From: Methylothermaceae bacterium
GTDB lineage: Bacteria; Pseudomonadota; Gammaproteobacteria; Methylococcales; Methylothermaceae
Direction of reading: 5' to 3'
Length of the DNA stretch: 64,000 nt
Assembly (NCBI GenBank): GCA_026981855.1
Contig: JALSIB010000029.1
Span: 124,001-188,000, forward strand
Shown: in pieces, positions 1 to 9,374 of the stretch
How positions within the stretch are numbered: the stretch's first letter is position 1
Layout: the number at the start of each line of letters is the position of its first letter
The notes under the pieces: model-generated
What the model saw: only the letters and a program-made list of their open reading frames with translations
What the model was told of the DNA's origin: nothing
Databases searched by the model: none
Translations under genes and position numbers: made by a program

Positions 1-2243
1 AAGTATCTGCCCAGGGCCCAGATGGGGAAGACGTTGCGGTAGGCGGTATAGGTGATGGCGCAGGTATGGTTGAAGACCCCGGAAATCCCTTCCTGGGGCC
101 AGTCACCGTTTTCTTCCTGTCTCGTCATCAGGAAGCGGATGCCTTTTCGAACGGCCGCCGTATCCGGGCAGGCCGCCGCCATCAGGCTGAGCAGCGCCCA
201 GGCGGTGTTGACGATTTGCGACTTGGCATGGGGCACGTATTCTTTCCGCAGGCAGGACTGGAAGGCTTCCCCCCAGCCTCCGTCCCCGTTCTGCCGGTCC
301 AGCAAAAACCGGCAGGCCCTTTGCAAGTGGGGGTCGGCGCGCAGGGCGGCGGTGCCGCCCGCCTGTTTCGCCGCCGCGGCCAGCGCTTCCACCGCGAACC
401 AGGTGCCGTAGGTGAAACACACGCCCCAGGAGCCGAACCAGCCGCCGTCTTGGCGTTGTTTGGCGCGGACGAAGCGGAGGCCGTTTTCGATCGCCCTGTC
501 GATTTCGCCACGCCGGTAGCGGGGGTCTGACTCCCGGTAATGGAGCAGGGCCTGAATACAGGAGGCGGAGCATTCGGTATAGGAATAGTCGATCATGATA
601 TCGCGGAAGATCGCCGCGGGATTGAGCAGTTCCAGCCAGGCCGGTCCCCGCGTGTTTTCGTAGCTGGCCCAGCCGCCATCGGGATTTTGCAGCGAGAGGA
701 TGACATCGACCGCATCCTGCAATCTGTCCCGGCCGATGGGATTGGATCCGGCGGCCTCCAGCACCCCCGAGCGGTGGACCAGAAGCGTGGCATGGAGGCC
801 CAGGGCGGTGCAGTCGGAGATCGGCCAGCCGTGAGGGCGGGTCGAGAACGGCCAGGCCCCCTTGGAAATGTGACGGAAGAAGCGTTCCCTGTCGGCGACC
901 TCTTCCCTGAGCTGTTGCCGCTCGATGAACCGGTAGGCTTTCCTGACCACTTCGGGGAAGTGGCGCTCCATGCCGTTTTCGACGATGGCCTGGGTGGCGA
1001 AGCCGGTGTCCCACAGCTGGGAGCCGTTGTAGCCGTTCATTTTCATCCCGTCTTCGGCCACCCACAGGTAATCCGCCCAGCGCTCGACGTGTTTCCGGAA
1101 TTGCGGCGAGTCCTTGCCGTGGGCGTGCCAGATGCAGATCGAGTTGATCACCTGGTTGACCGGTCCGATATCTATGTATTCCGTCTGCCGGTCTTCCGCG
1201 TCGATGTATTCCAGGATGAATTTCAACGCCCGCTTTCGCAAAGGACGCAGATGGATGCTTTCATAACCGTCGAGAAACACGTTGAGGGTTTTCAGCAAGG
1301 GGGAGGGCGGGTGAAAAAGATCGGTGCGGGCGACCCGGTCGCGGGCGGCCCGCCAGTCGATGGTGGCGTAGTCGCAGGGGTACAGTTCCTGCCTCAATGC
1401 CCGGGTGACCTCGGTTTCGGAAGCGGTGACCCGGTGGCCGAAACAATAGGACATGGGCAGATAGACCATCCGGCAATGGCACCAGTAGCGCCAGGGGTGA
1501 ACGGGCAGAAAACGCGGCAACAGCCACATTTCCGGCATCAGGCTGTGATTGCCTTCCCAGGCGTAGACCCCCAGCACGGATAGGTAGAATTTTCCCCACG
1601 GCGGAATGCCGGTGGCGCCGCCCTGGCTCAAGATCCATTCCCGCGCCCGGGTCAATTCCGCATTGCCCGGATCCTCGCCCAACAGCCGCAACGCCACATA
1701 TTGGAGCACGGTGGTGAACAGCACGGAGGCCCCCTCCAGATGCAACCCCCAGCCGCCGTCGTCGTTCTGGTGGTTGTACATGTAGCGTTTCATCAGGGTC
1801 TGATGGGGCGGTGGAAAAGGTGCTCCGGTGATATGGGAAGCGATGACGAGGCCCGGCAGCAGGAAATGAGGACCGCCGTAATCGCCGGGCCAGTGGCCGT
1901 CGTCCCTTTGCAGACGGCGATAGAAATCGATACCGCGATGGGTGGAGAGAAAGGCCTGGTTGGCCAGAGGATCGCCCGACTCCTCCGGGACTGTTGCGGT
2001 GGCAGGCGGGGGATGCGGCAATTCCAGGGCTTGGTGGCGGTAAAGCCGGTCGGCCGAATTGGAGTTGGCGGATTTGTCGAAGAGGAAATCCCGGGACATC
2101 GCTTCGAGAAACCGCTTGCCTCTGGGGGTCTCCCAGTCCCGGTCTGAGCCGGTGGGAAAGTCCTTTTCCGCAGGGGGGGCAAATCGCCAGACATGGCGGT
2201 CTTCTTCCGGGCGCAGTTTCCAGTATTTCCAAAATTCTTTCAT
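1..2243 (-). CDS. osc: oxidosqualene cyclase (lanosterol synthase type), 3' end cut by window edge
   Basis: Cyclises 2,3-oxidosqualene to lanosterol-type sterol, acting as a monotopic membrane enzyme. Translation on the minus strand gives 747 residues without a stop before the window edge. The last visible residues (FPIWALGRY) match the extreme C-terminus of lanosterol synthases, so only about 10-20 residues are missing. The catalytic motif is SDCTA, with acid D477 and C478; this is the oxidosqualene cyclase form, not the DxDDTA of squalene-hopene cyclases. A second active-site cysteine (YTECSA, C558) corresponds to human C533. Several QW-type repeats (DGGWG, DGGWAS, DGGWFG, DGGWGE) and the OSC segment YLPMSYC are present. 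The residue after DCTA is Leu where eukaryotic enzymes have Glu. The start is the ATG at 2243. The gene is divergent from squalene monooxygenase, the preceding pathway step. Confidence 0.93.
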   Translation of the reverse strand, partial: MKEFWKYWKLRPEEDRHVWRFAPPAEKDFPTGSDRDWETPRGKRFLEAMSRDFLFDKSANSNSADRLYRHQALELPHPPPATATVPEESGDPLANQAFLSTHRGIDFYRRLQRDDGHWPGDYGGPHFLLPGLVIASHITGAPFPPPHQTLMKRYMYNHQNDDGGWGLHLEGASVLFTTVLQYVALRLLGEDPGNAELTRAREWILSQGGATGIPPWGKFYLSVLGVYAWEGNHSLMPEMWLLPRFLPVHPWRYWCHCRMVYLPMSYCFGHRVTASETEVTRALRQELYPCDYATIDWRAARDRVARTDLFHPPSPLLKTLNVFLDGYESIHLRPLRKRALKFILEYIDAEDRQTEYIDIGPVNQVINSICIWHAHGKDSPQFRKHVERWADYLWVAEDGMKMNGYNGSQLWDTGFATQAIVENGMERHFPEVVRKAYRFIERQQLREEVADRERFFRHISKGAWPFSTRPHGWPISDCTALGLHATLLVHRSGVLEAAGSNPIGRDRLQDAVDVILSLQNPDGGWASYENTRGPAWLELLNPAAIFRDIMIDYSYTECSASCIQALLHYRESDPRYRRGEIDRAIENGLRFVRAKQRQDGGWFGSWGVCFTYGTWFAVEALAAAAKQAGGTAALRADPHLQRACRFLLDRQNGDGGWGEAFQSCLRKEYVPHAKSQIVNTAWALLSLMAAACPDTAAVRKGIRFLMTRQEENGDWPQEGISGVFNHTCAITYTAYRNVFPIWALGRY

Positions 2244-2603
2244 TCGCTTTTTCGCTGGCTGGGAATGAATGATGGAGATTTGTTGGGCCGATGGTATCGG
2301 GCCGCCGTGTTTCCGAACATCGAAGCCATCGCCTTTACCGTGCCTGGCACACAATCCTTAGCGATGGCCTGGCCAGCACCGTATAATGAGCCGGATCCCT
2401 TTGTCGGATTTATGGGGCGTGAATGGCTGTTCAGCGTTCAGCCATCTTCCGTATTCTATCATCGCAGCCGTCGTCCTGGGGCGCGGCGGGCGTATGCCGC
2501 GGGACTCCACCGGTGATCTGTTTCGAAAAACGCCGTGAAGACTTGCTTGCGGTGCATTTCCGCTGCGCGGGAAAGGCGGGATGTATCAGTATACGAACGA
2601 TTT
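2244..2603. other. intergenic region between divergent sterol genes, candidate promoter
   Basis: This 360-base gap separates the divergent starts of the cyclase and the monooxygenase. No credible gene is seen in it. A perfect TATAAT lies at 2382-2387 on the plus strand. A weak TTAGCG lies 18 bases upstream (2358-2363). This is a plausible promoter for the monooxygenase, with an untranslated leader of about 210 bases. No clear promoter was found for the cyclase on the minus strand. Confidence 0.4.
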
Positions 2604-4034
2604 ATGATCCACCAGGCCATGCAAACAGATTCCATTTCCTCTTCCATCAAGACCGGTCGCTGCGATGTGTGTGTCGTTGGCGCGGGTGTCGCGGGTGCCA
2701 CGCTGGCCGCCTATCTGGGGCGGCGGGGCGTCCGGGTGGCATTGATCGAAAGGGATTTGTCGGAACCCAAGAAAATCGTTGGAGAGTTGCTGCAACCCGG
2801 CGGCGTGCTCGAATTGGAGCGGATGGGGCTCGCCTCGGTGCTGGAAGGCATCGATGCCCAACCCGTCGAGGGTTACGCCTTGATCAACGATGGGGTTCAA
2901 TTGCGGATTCCCTATCCCGAGAGCTCGGGGAAGCCCCTGTCGGGCCGCGGGTTCCGTTACGGGCGCTTCATTCAGAATCTTCGCCGGGCGGCTGAAGACA
3001 GCCCCAACGTGACCGTGATCGAAGGCCGGGTGAGGGGATTCGTCGAGGATGTTTCAGCCGGCAGGGTGGTGGGGGTCCGCTATGTGGAAAGAACGGAGAA
3101 CCGGGAACAGGCGATCCTTGCTCCCCTGACGGTCGTGTGTGACGGCTGTGTTTCCTCGTTGCGAAACAAGCTGTGCAACTCGGAAAAAAAAGTGTCCGGT
3201 TATTTTCTTGGCCTGTTGCTGGAAGACTGCCGGTTGCCCTGTCCGAATCACGGGCACGTCTTCATCGGCAACGATTCACCTTTTCTTAGTTATCCGGTTT
3301 CTTCCCGCCATGTCCGGGTTCTGATCGATTTTCCCGGCAGGATGCCCAAATTGAAAGGGGAGGCGTTCGGCCACTCTCTGCTCGACCAGGTGGGGGGGCG
3401 ATTGCCGCAAGAGATGCGGGCGGCCTTCGCTGCCGCGGTGGCGAAACGGGACTTCCAGGCCATGCCGAACATCGTCATGCACGCCAACCCGGCCCAGGTG
3501 CCGGGCGCCGTGTTGCTGGGCGATTCCTTGAACATGCGCCATCCGTTGACGGGAGGGGGCATGACGGTGGCTCTGACAGATGTCAGGACCCTGGGTAATC
3601 TGCTGTTGCAGATAGGGGATTTCAGCCGGGAGGAAAAAGTTTCCGAGGCGGTCCGTTCCTATTATGCCTATCGCCACAAGCTCAACGCCACCATCAATAT
3701 CCTGGCCAGTGCCCTGTACGGCGTTTTCACCCAGCCGGACCTCAATGAAGCCTGTTTCGCTTATTTGCAGCGGGGAGGAAAGTATGCGGCCGGCCCGATC
3801 GCCCTGCTTTCCGGTATTTCCAGGGATATCCGCCTGTTGATCCGGCATTTTGCCGCGGTCGCCTGGTTCGGTGCCTACCGGGCGGTCAAGCCTTTGCCGA
3901 CGCCGGCGAGGGTTTTCAAGGCCTACTGTATTCTCAGGCAGGCGATTCGTATCATCGATCCGCTGTTGGCGGCCGAGTATCCGACCTTTGGTACCAGAAT
4001 GGCGTTGAAACTGGCCAGAATCGTCTTTCCCTGA
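2604..4034 (+). CDS. sqmo: squalene monooxygenase (squalene epoxidase)
   Basis: FAD-dependent epoxidation of squalene to 2,3-oxidosqualene, the O2-requiring first step of sterol synthesis. The N-terminal dinucleotide-binding motif is VVGAGVAGATLAAYLGRRG (about residues 24-42), followed by the squalene-epoxidase signature GELLQPGG. The C-terminal FAD motif GDSLNMRHPLTGGGMTVAL ends with the hydrophobic C-terminal helices typical of the family. The frame is open upstream to a GTG at 2535, but those residues look unlike the family. I chose the ATG at 2604 (476 residues); an ATG at 2619 is also possible. It faces away from the cyclase gene, so the two enzymes that turn squalene into a sterol nucleus sit together. 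Confidence 0.93.
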   Translation: MIHQAMQTDSISSSIKTGRCDVCVVGAGVAGATLAAYLGRRGVRVALIERDLSEPKKIVGELLQPGGVLELERMGLASVLEGIDAQPVEGYALINDGVQLRIPYPESSGKPLSGRGFRYGRFIQNLRRAAEDSPNVTVIEGRVRGFVEDVSAGRVVGVRYVERTENREQAILAPLTVVCDGCVSSLRNKLCNSEKKVSGYFLGLLLEDCRLPCPNHGHVFIGNDSPFLSYPVSSRHVRVLIDFPGRMPKLKGEAFGHSLLDQVGGRLPQEMRAAFAAAVAKRDFQAMPNIVMHANPAQVPGAVLLGDSLNMRHPLTGGGMTVALTDVRTLGNLLLQIGDFSREEKVSEAVRSYYAYRHKLNATINILASALYGVFTQPDLNEACFAYLQRGGKYAAGPIALLSGISRDIRLLIRHFAAVAWFGAYRAVKPLPTPARVFKAYCILRQAIRIIDPLLAAEYPTFGTRMALKLARIVFP

Positions 4035-4078
4035 TTTTCCTGCCGGCGCGCGGCTGGTTTTCTGGCCTTCGCCGCTTT

Positions 4079-6733
4079 TTACCGCCTGGTTTTGGGGGGT
4101 GGCCCTTTCGCCGCGAAGGCGGGTAACACCACCAACATGCAAAGCAGGGTCGAAACGATGCCGACAGTCAGCAGTTTTCCCAGGCTGGCGGTACCGGCGT
4201 GGGAGACGAAGGCCAGGCTGATGAAGCTGAAAACCGTGGTCAGGGTGCTGAAAAAGACGCCCTTGGCGGTGCTGGTGTGCAGGATGCGCCATTGTTGTTG
4301 CCGGTTCGTCCGCAACCGGTGGATGAGGTGGATGGCGCTGTCGACACCCAATCCCAGCAGTAAGGGAAGGGCGATGATGTTGGCGAAATTGAAAGGGACG
4401 TCGAGGATCACTGAGGCGCTGCCGGTGGCCAGGCTGACAAGCGCCAGAAGATAGAAGATGAGCAGCGTTTCCTTCAAGCTTCGGAGCACCAGGAGGGTGA
4501 TGACCGCGATCGCGATGGCGGCATTGAAGAAAGCCTGGCGGAACGCGCTGACGACCTCCAAGCCGGACTCCAGGTACTGCACCGGCAGGCCGGTCGCGTG
4601 AGGTTCGACGGCCTTGACCCCGGTGACGAACGCCAGCTGGTTTTCCAATGGGTTCAGATCCTCGCTTGGATAGACTTCGATCCGGAAGATGCCGGTTTGG
4701 CTGATCCAGCGCATCGCCAACGTTTCGGGCAGATCGTCGATATCCTCGACGGGACCGGCTTCAAGCGCCATTGAAAGTTTTTGCATCGCGTGGGGGAGAT
4801 TTCCCAGCAGGCTGTCCTGAAGTTGTTCCAGCTTCCGCAGTTTCGAATCCGGGGTGGCCGTCTCGAGCCGCTCCAACAGGGTATGTACCTGGAGGTCGAG
4901 CCGCTCCAGGGTCTGCCGCGTTGGACCGGCGGGTTCGATAGCCAGCCGGCCGGAAAGCGTGCGGGCCAGGCGATTCAAGGCTTTCATCGGTTCCCTGGGG
5001 TCTGTGATCGCGGCGGGTGCGGGGAAAGAAGCCAGTCCGGGCCCCAGGATCATGGCCAGATCGTCGATGATGGCGAGCTTGTCTTCTTGATCCGGCGGGA
5101 TGAAGCTTTCGATGCTGAGGGTGTGATCCACCACGTCCAGAGACTCCAGGCGTCTGGATTTCGCTTGCGCCGCGGCTCGGTCGGCCGCCAGGACATTGAT
5201 CGTCATCAGGGGGCTGTCCTTTTTCCGCAGCAGCTGTTTGAATGCGATCACCGATTCGGTATTGGGATCCCTGAGGTTGATCGGGCTGAAATCGAATCTG
5301 ACATCCAGCAGCAGAATGCTCCCGCCCACCGCCAGGAGGAAGGAAGCGGCTTGGATTGTCCTGGCATGGCGGAGGGGAAAGAGGTAGATCCATTGCGGAA
5401 GACGGACAGGTTTTCTCTTGTGTCCCGCCGAGTCGGTTTTCGTCAGCGCGAGCAGGGCGGGCAAGGTGGTGAGGGTCACGAAGCAGCTGATGAACATGGC
5501 GCTGCCGGCGATCACGCCCAGTTCGGCGACGCCCTTGTAAGCGGTGGGGATGAAGGCGTAGAAGCCGATGGCGGTGGTGATCGTGCAAAGAATGATCGAT
5601 GGGCCGACGGCGCGCAGGGTTTCGATGATCGTTCGCTTGTCGTGGTTGCCTTGATGGCTCAGCTCCTTGTACTGGAGACAGAAATGAATGGCGTAATCGA
5701 CGCCCAGCCCCAGATACAACACCGCGAATGACACCGAAATCACGTTCAGATGGCCCACCGCGAAGGTGGCGAAACCGGCAGATAGCGACAGCCCCGCCAT
5801 CAGAGTGATCAAGGTCGCCGCGATCAGGATCAGGGAGCCGAGGCCCACGATCAGGCAGATGCTTACCAGGAGGGCCGAAGAGAGCGCCGCCAGCGTGATT
5901 CCCTTGCTGATGCTGAGCAACTCCTCGTGTTCCAGGGCGACTTCACCGGTCAGACGGATGGTCACTTCAGGCTGGGCCTGCGCGAATGCTTCGGTGATGT
6001 GCCGCACCGCTTCGACCGATTTACCGGCGGGGACGAATCGGTCATACTGGAACACCGGCTTGACCAGCAGCAATTGGGTTTTTTTGTTCAGTTCAGGGGA
6101 GGCTTGAAGCATCATCTCCTGCCATGAAAGCCTGCGGGGTGCTCCCCGCAAGACATTTTCGATGGCTGTCGCCATTTCCGGCAACAGCGGCCCGATGCCG
6201 GGGGAGGCGGTTGGATCACCGATCACCGTGCTGACCAGAGAGAGGAATTCGCCGAGGGTGTTGTTTTGTGCCAGGCGGCCGATGAAAGGTTGGGCCCTGG
6301 AGATTTCGGCCGCCACTTTTTCCAGTTGGCCGGTTTTCAGAAAAAGCAGGGCATGGCGATCGAAGAACGCCCCCTGTCCCGGAAGATAGACCGACTGGAC
6401 GTGGTTTTTTTCCAGGGCCAGACGCTCACTCAGCTGGCGGGCCGCCCACAGGCTCTGTTCCGGTGTGGGGGATTCCACCACCACCACGATACAGCGCAGG
6501 TCGTAGGGGAACAGTTGCTGCATCCGCGCCCTGTCTTTCTGGAAGGGCAGGTCGGGCGACAACAGCTTGGTGGTGTCCATGTCGACACCCAGGTTTTCAA
6601 AGGCGTAGAAAAGGCTTGCGGCGCCGAGGGTCAGGGTCAGGCCGATCCAGAGCCAACGGAAGCGAACGATGCCCGTCGCCCAGCCGCTCAGCACCCGGTC
6701 CAATATCCTGTCGGGGTCAGGTTTTGCAATCAC
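4079..6733 (-). CDS. RND-family lipid transporter (HpnN/BstA-like)
   Basis: An 884-residue inner-membrane RND (MMPL-type) exporter. It has two similar halves, each with one N-terminal helix, a large periplasmic loop and a cluster of membrane helices. The paired motifs LGLGVDYAIHF and LLGLGVDSAIHL lie in the equivalent helix of each half. I chose the GTG at 6733, preceded by AAGGAAAG; an upstream ATG at 7018 would add a low-complexity Arg/Pro-rich extension unlike the family. Relatives include HpnN (hopanoid transport to the outer membrane) and the M. capsulatus sterol transporter BstA. Placement beside two sterol genes makes sterol or hopanoid export likely, but this is inferred from position. 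It is convergent with the monooxygenase, 44 bases away. Confidence 0.8.
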   Translation of the reverse strand: MIAKPDPDRILDRVLSGWATGIVRFRWLWIGLTLTLGAASLFYAFENLGVDMDTTKLLSPDLPFQKDRARMQQLFPYDLRCIVVVVESPTPEQSLWAARQLSERLALEKNHVQSVYLPGQGAFFDRHALLFLKTGQLEKVAAEISRAQPFIGRLAQNNTLGEFLSLVSTVIGDPTASPGIGPLLPEMATAIENVLRGAPRRLSWQEMMLQASPELNKKTQLLLVKPVFQYDRFVPAGKSVEAVRHITEAFAQAQPEVTIRLTGEVALEHEELLSISKGITLAALSSALLVSICLIVGLGSLILIAATLITLMAGLSLSAGFATFAVGHLNVISVSFAVLYLGLGVDYAIHFCLQYKELSHQGNHDKRTIIETLRAVGPSIILCTITTAIGFYAFIPTAYKGVAELGVIAGSAMFISCFVTLTTLPALLALTKTDSAGHKRKPVRLPQWIYLFPLRHARTIQAASFLLAVGGSILLLDVRFDFSPINLRDPNTESVIAFKQLLRKKDSPLMTINVLAADRAAAQAKSRRLESLDVVDHTLSIESFIPPDQEDKLAIIDDLAMILGPGLASFPAPAAITDPREPMKALNRLARTLSGRLAIEPAGPTRQTLERLDLQVHTLLERLETATPDSKLRKLEQLQDSLLGNLPHAMQKLSMALEAGPVEDIDDLPETLAMRWISQTGIFRIEVYPSEDLNPLENQLAFVTGVKAVEPHATGLPVQYLESGLEVVSAFRQAFFNAAIAIAVITLLVLRSLKETLLIFYLLALVSLATGSASVILDVPFNFANIIALPLLLGLGVDSAIHLIHRLRTNRQQQWRILHTSTAKGVFFSTLTTVFSFISLAFVSHAGTASLGKLLTVGIVSTLLCMLVVLPAFAAKGPPPKTRR

Positions 6734-7057
6734 GCGTTCTTTCCTTGTTCGACGCGGCTGCGCCGGACAGATCTTCGTCTTCCAGAGGTTGTGTTCGCCC
6801 GAGAGATGGCTTCGGGGAGAAGCGGCTTTCCATTTTTCCGTCCCCAGGCCGGCCTCGGGGGATTGAGCCGGATGGGGCGGTCTGTTTGCGCCGGGAAGAT
6901 GTCTTCGTGACCGGCTCGCTGGAATGCGACATGGTACAATCCCCCGGCCGGTTCCGTTCGGTTCTCGAAGGTCTTGCCATGCCGCAACAACGATAGGGTA
7001 TCGGTCGAAGGATTGCAAGACGGGTTCCTACTGTTCTCTTCATTGGTTTTTTGATTC
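6734..7057. other. intergenic region upstream of bioC and the RND gene
   Basis: A 324-base gap between divergent starts. Open frames exist but show no family resemblance. TACAAT at 6935-6940 on the plus strand could be a -10 element for bioC, but no convincing -35 element is paired with it. Nothing else is recognised. Confidence 0.3.
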
Positions 7058-7831
7058 ATGAGTTGGGACAAACGTTGGATGCGCCGGGCTTTTGGGAAAG
7101 CTGCGACGGATTACGATCGTCTGGCGGTGCTTCAGCGTCGGATAGGGGGCAATCTGTTCGGCGAGCTTCCCGATCTGTCGGTCCCTGGCTGGGTTGTGGA
7201 CTTGGGCACGGGTACCGGCTGGTGTGGCCGCCATTTGCTTGAACGTTATCCGGAGCGGCCGCTGTTGGCGCTGGATATGGCGGAAGGAATGGTGCGTCAG
7301 GCCAGGAATCTCTCGTGCCGTGGCGACGCGGCTTGGGTGGTGGGGGACATGGAAGCGTTGCCGCTGGCGGCGGAAAGTGCCGCCCTGGTGATGAGTAATC
7401 TGGCGTTGCAGTGGTGCTTACGGCCCCGGTGTGCCATTGCTCAGATGGCCCGGGTGCTGCGGCCCGGGGGGCGGTTGTTGCTGTCCACCTTCGTGTCGGG
7501 CACGTTGGAAGAACTGCGCCTTGCCTGGTCGCGGGTGGACGATTACACCCACGTCAACCGGTTCGTCGCCCTGGATACGCTGGAGGCCTGTGTGGAAGCG
7601 GCCGGTTTCCGCAGTTGGCGGGTGTGGGCGCAACCGGTGCGTCTTGAATATCCTTCTCCCATGGCGTTGTTTCACGAACTCAGAGGGATCGGCGCGCACA
7701 ATGTCACTTCCCGGCGGCCTCGTCACTTGATGGGGAAAGGGCGGCTGCAAGCCCTGCGGCAAGCCTATCCCCGCAAAGACGGCAAGGCCCCGGCAACCTT
7801 CGTTTCCGCCTATGTCTCGGCGGTCAAGTGA
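7058..7831 (+). CDS. bioC: malonyl-ACP O-methyltransferase BioC
   Basis: SAM-dependent methylation of malonyl-ACP, which starts pimelate synthesis for biotin. It has 257 residues, the usual BioC length. The N-terminus (residues 8-20) includes the BioC-typical FGKAATDYDR. SAM motif I is VVDLGTGTGWCG (about 47-58), followed by LALDMAEGM and VMSNLALQWC, the BioC form of motif IV. No other bio genes are nearby, so it is separated from the usual bioBFHCD group. Its last 8 bases overlap the convergent ctaG gene. Confidence 0.88.
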   Translation: MSWDKRWMRRAFGKAATDYDRLAVLQRRIGGNLFGELPDLSVPGWVVDLGTGTGWCGRHLLERYPERPLLALDMAEGMVRQARNLSCRGDAAWVVGDMEALPLAAESAALVMSNLALQWCLRPRCAIAQMARVLRPGGRLLLSTFVSGTLEELRLAWSRVDDYTHVNRFVALDTLEACVEAAGFRSWRVWAQPVRLEYPSPMALFHELRGIGAHNVTSRRPRHLMGKGRLQALRQAYPRKDGKAPATFVSAYVSAVK

Positions 7832-8747
7832 CCGCGGTATTCACCTTTCCGGGATGAGAGGATGTCTGGTCGCTGCGGATCCACAGGAACAGGATGACAG
7901 CCGTTCCGATCACGCCCATCATGGCGCCCGGTCCCCAAATGAGCAGTCCTCCGAGTTGTTGATCGAACAAACGATCCACGTCCCAGCGGCCCTGGAGAAC
8001 ATCGTAAACATTATAGAGAGGGGATTTCGCCAGGGTGATCCACGCCCCCAGGAGGGTGTTGGGCACGGTGACGACCCACAGAGCGATCAACCGTATTCCC
8101 AGCGGCAGGCGGGCGGTTTTGCGGGGATCGGCGATCAGCCACCAGAAGAAGAAGCCGCTGACGATCATGCTCAGGTGCATCAGTTCGTGCAGCAGGCGGT
8201 CCTGTACCGCCAGATCATGAATGGACGGGACCTGCCAGAAGATCAAGGTGGCGAGAAAAAGGAGGGGAGCGACCAAGGGGTGACTGAAGAAACCATAAAG
8301 GGTTTGGATGACCCTGTTTCTGACCACAGGGACCAGGACGTGGTGACGGATGGATCTGGGCAGTCCCTGGATCAAAGCTGCCAGGGGCATGGCGAGGATG
8401 GTCAATAGTGGCCCGAGAACACGCAGCAACAGGTGTTCCACTTGATGGATGAAAAGAAAATGATTCGAGAGGGGTTCGATGGGGGATTGTAGGGCGATAT
8501 GGAAACACACCATTCCCAGAAAGAAAGCGAGCGCCTGCCCCGGGGAGGCCGGTTTGCCGCGACGTGACCGCTTCCACCAGCCGCGAAGGTAGACCAGAAC
8601 GATGAATGCAAGCGGCAGGGTGATCGATAAAGTCAGGTTCCACGCCATCCACGGAGAAGTGTCGTCAGGCAAAAGGCCATGGGCGATGGAGGGGGCGGGG
8701 AGAAGGGCCAGCGAGGCGAAGGCTGGGGATTGAAGCGATTGTTTCAT
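7824..8747 (-). CDS. ctaG: cytochrome c oxidase assembly factor CtaG (caa3 type)
   Basis: A polytopic membrane protein of the caa3_CtaG family (unrelated to Cox11/CtaG), required for maturation of caa3-type oxidases, probably for copper insertion. It has 307 residues. After an N-terminal signal-like helix there are several membrane helices carrying conserved histidines (HQVEH, HELMHLSM). I chose the ATG at 8747; a GTG at 8795 adds 16 residues ahead of the hydrophobic start. It reads away from the cox genes but is adjacent to them. No Cox11-type factor is present in the operon. Confidence 0.85.
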   Translation of the reverse strand: MKQSLQSPAFASLALLPAPSIAHGLLPDDTSPWMAWNLTLSITLPLAFIVLVYLRGWWKRSRRGKPASPGQALAFFLGMVCFHIALQSPIEPLSNHFLFIHQVEHLLLRVLGPLLTILAMPLAALIQGLPRSIRHHVLVPVVRNRVIQTLYGFFSHPLVAPLLFLATLIFWQVPSIHDLAVQDRLLHELMHLSMIVSGFFFWWLIADPRKTARLPLGIRLIALWVVTVPNTLLGAWITLAKSPLYNVYDVLQGRWDVDRLFDQQLGGLLIWGPGAMMGVIGTAVILFLWIRSDQTSSHPGKVNTAVT

Positions 8748-8864
8748 ATAATTGACACCAGAACCGATCTTTGGACAGATGCTGCTTTGATCCACGCTTG
8801 CACCATTATGTTTCCATAGGTTACATTAAACCGGATTATCGGTGTGCTTTCTCTCCTGCTGACC

Positions 8865-9338
8865 ATGATTCTGAAGAAAACCTCGATGGGGGGCGGTTCG
8901 TGCCAGTTGATACTGAAACCCAACGCATCCTTGAATCAGGGCCAGGCCAGGATGTTGGTGATGCTGTTTGGTCTTGTGATGGCGATGATGGGGTTCGGCT
9001 TTGCGCTGGTGGGAGCATGGCCCATCCTGCCTTTTTCGGGGGGGGAGTTGCTGTTGCTCGGCGTGGCGCTGCGCTGTAGTATGCGCAAGACCGCTGCTCG
9101 TGAAGTCATCACCATTGCCAACGATGCCATAAAGATAGAGCATCACAGTGGCGGAGAAGTCAAGATCGCCGAGGTTCCGCGCTTTTGGGCGAGAATCGAT
9201 TGGTCGCCGGGGGTGGGCCGCCAATTGATGATCGGATCCCATGGCAAATGGTTCGAGATCGGCGCCTTTCTGGGGGAAGAAGAAAAACGGATGCTGGCCA
9301 AAGCATTACAACAAGATGCCGGCGTCACCGGGTTGTGA
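8865..9338 (+). CDS. DUF2244 family membrane protein
   Basis: A 157-residue protein with two adjacent membrane helices (about residues 30-70) followed by a soluble C-terminal domain containing FWARIDW and GKWFEIGAFL. These are hallmarks of DUF2244 proteins, which are commonly encoded just before cytochrome oxidase subunit II. The role is unknown, presumably oxidase assembly or membrane context. The start is ATG at 8865; a GTG at 8844 is an alternative. It ends 36 bases before coxB and is probably cotranscribed. Confidence 0.8.
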   Translation: MILKKTSMGGGSCQLILKPNASLNQGQARMLVMLFGLVMAMMGFGFALVGAWPILPFSGGELLLLGVALRCSMRKTAAREVITIANDAIKIEHHSGGEVKIAEVPRFWARIDWSPGVGRQLMIGSHGKWFEIGAFLGEEEKRMLAKALQQDAGVTGL

Positions 9339-9374
9339 ATTTTCCGTGGTTGCAAAACTTGAGGGGAGTATTTC

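Noticed and set aside
540-1583. A 347-codon plus-strand open frame opposite the cyclase
   Set aside because: The minus strand encodes clear cyclase motifs through the whole stretch; the plus-strand product has no family features.
1-2243. Squalene-hopene cyclase as the name of the first gene
   Set aside because: The catalytic motif is SDCTA and not DxDDTA, and the neighbour is squalene monooxygenase; the oxidosqualene cyclase reading fits better.
6734-7018. N-terminal extension of the RND exporter to an ATG at 7018
   Set aside because: The added residues are Arg/Pro-rich low complexity, and a GTG at 6733 has a good ribosome site and the expected N-terminus.
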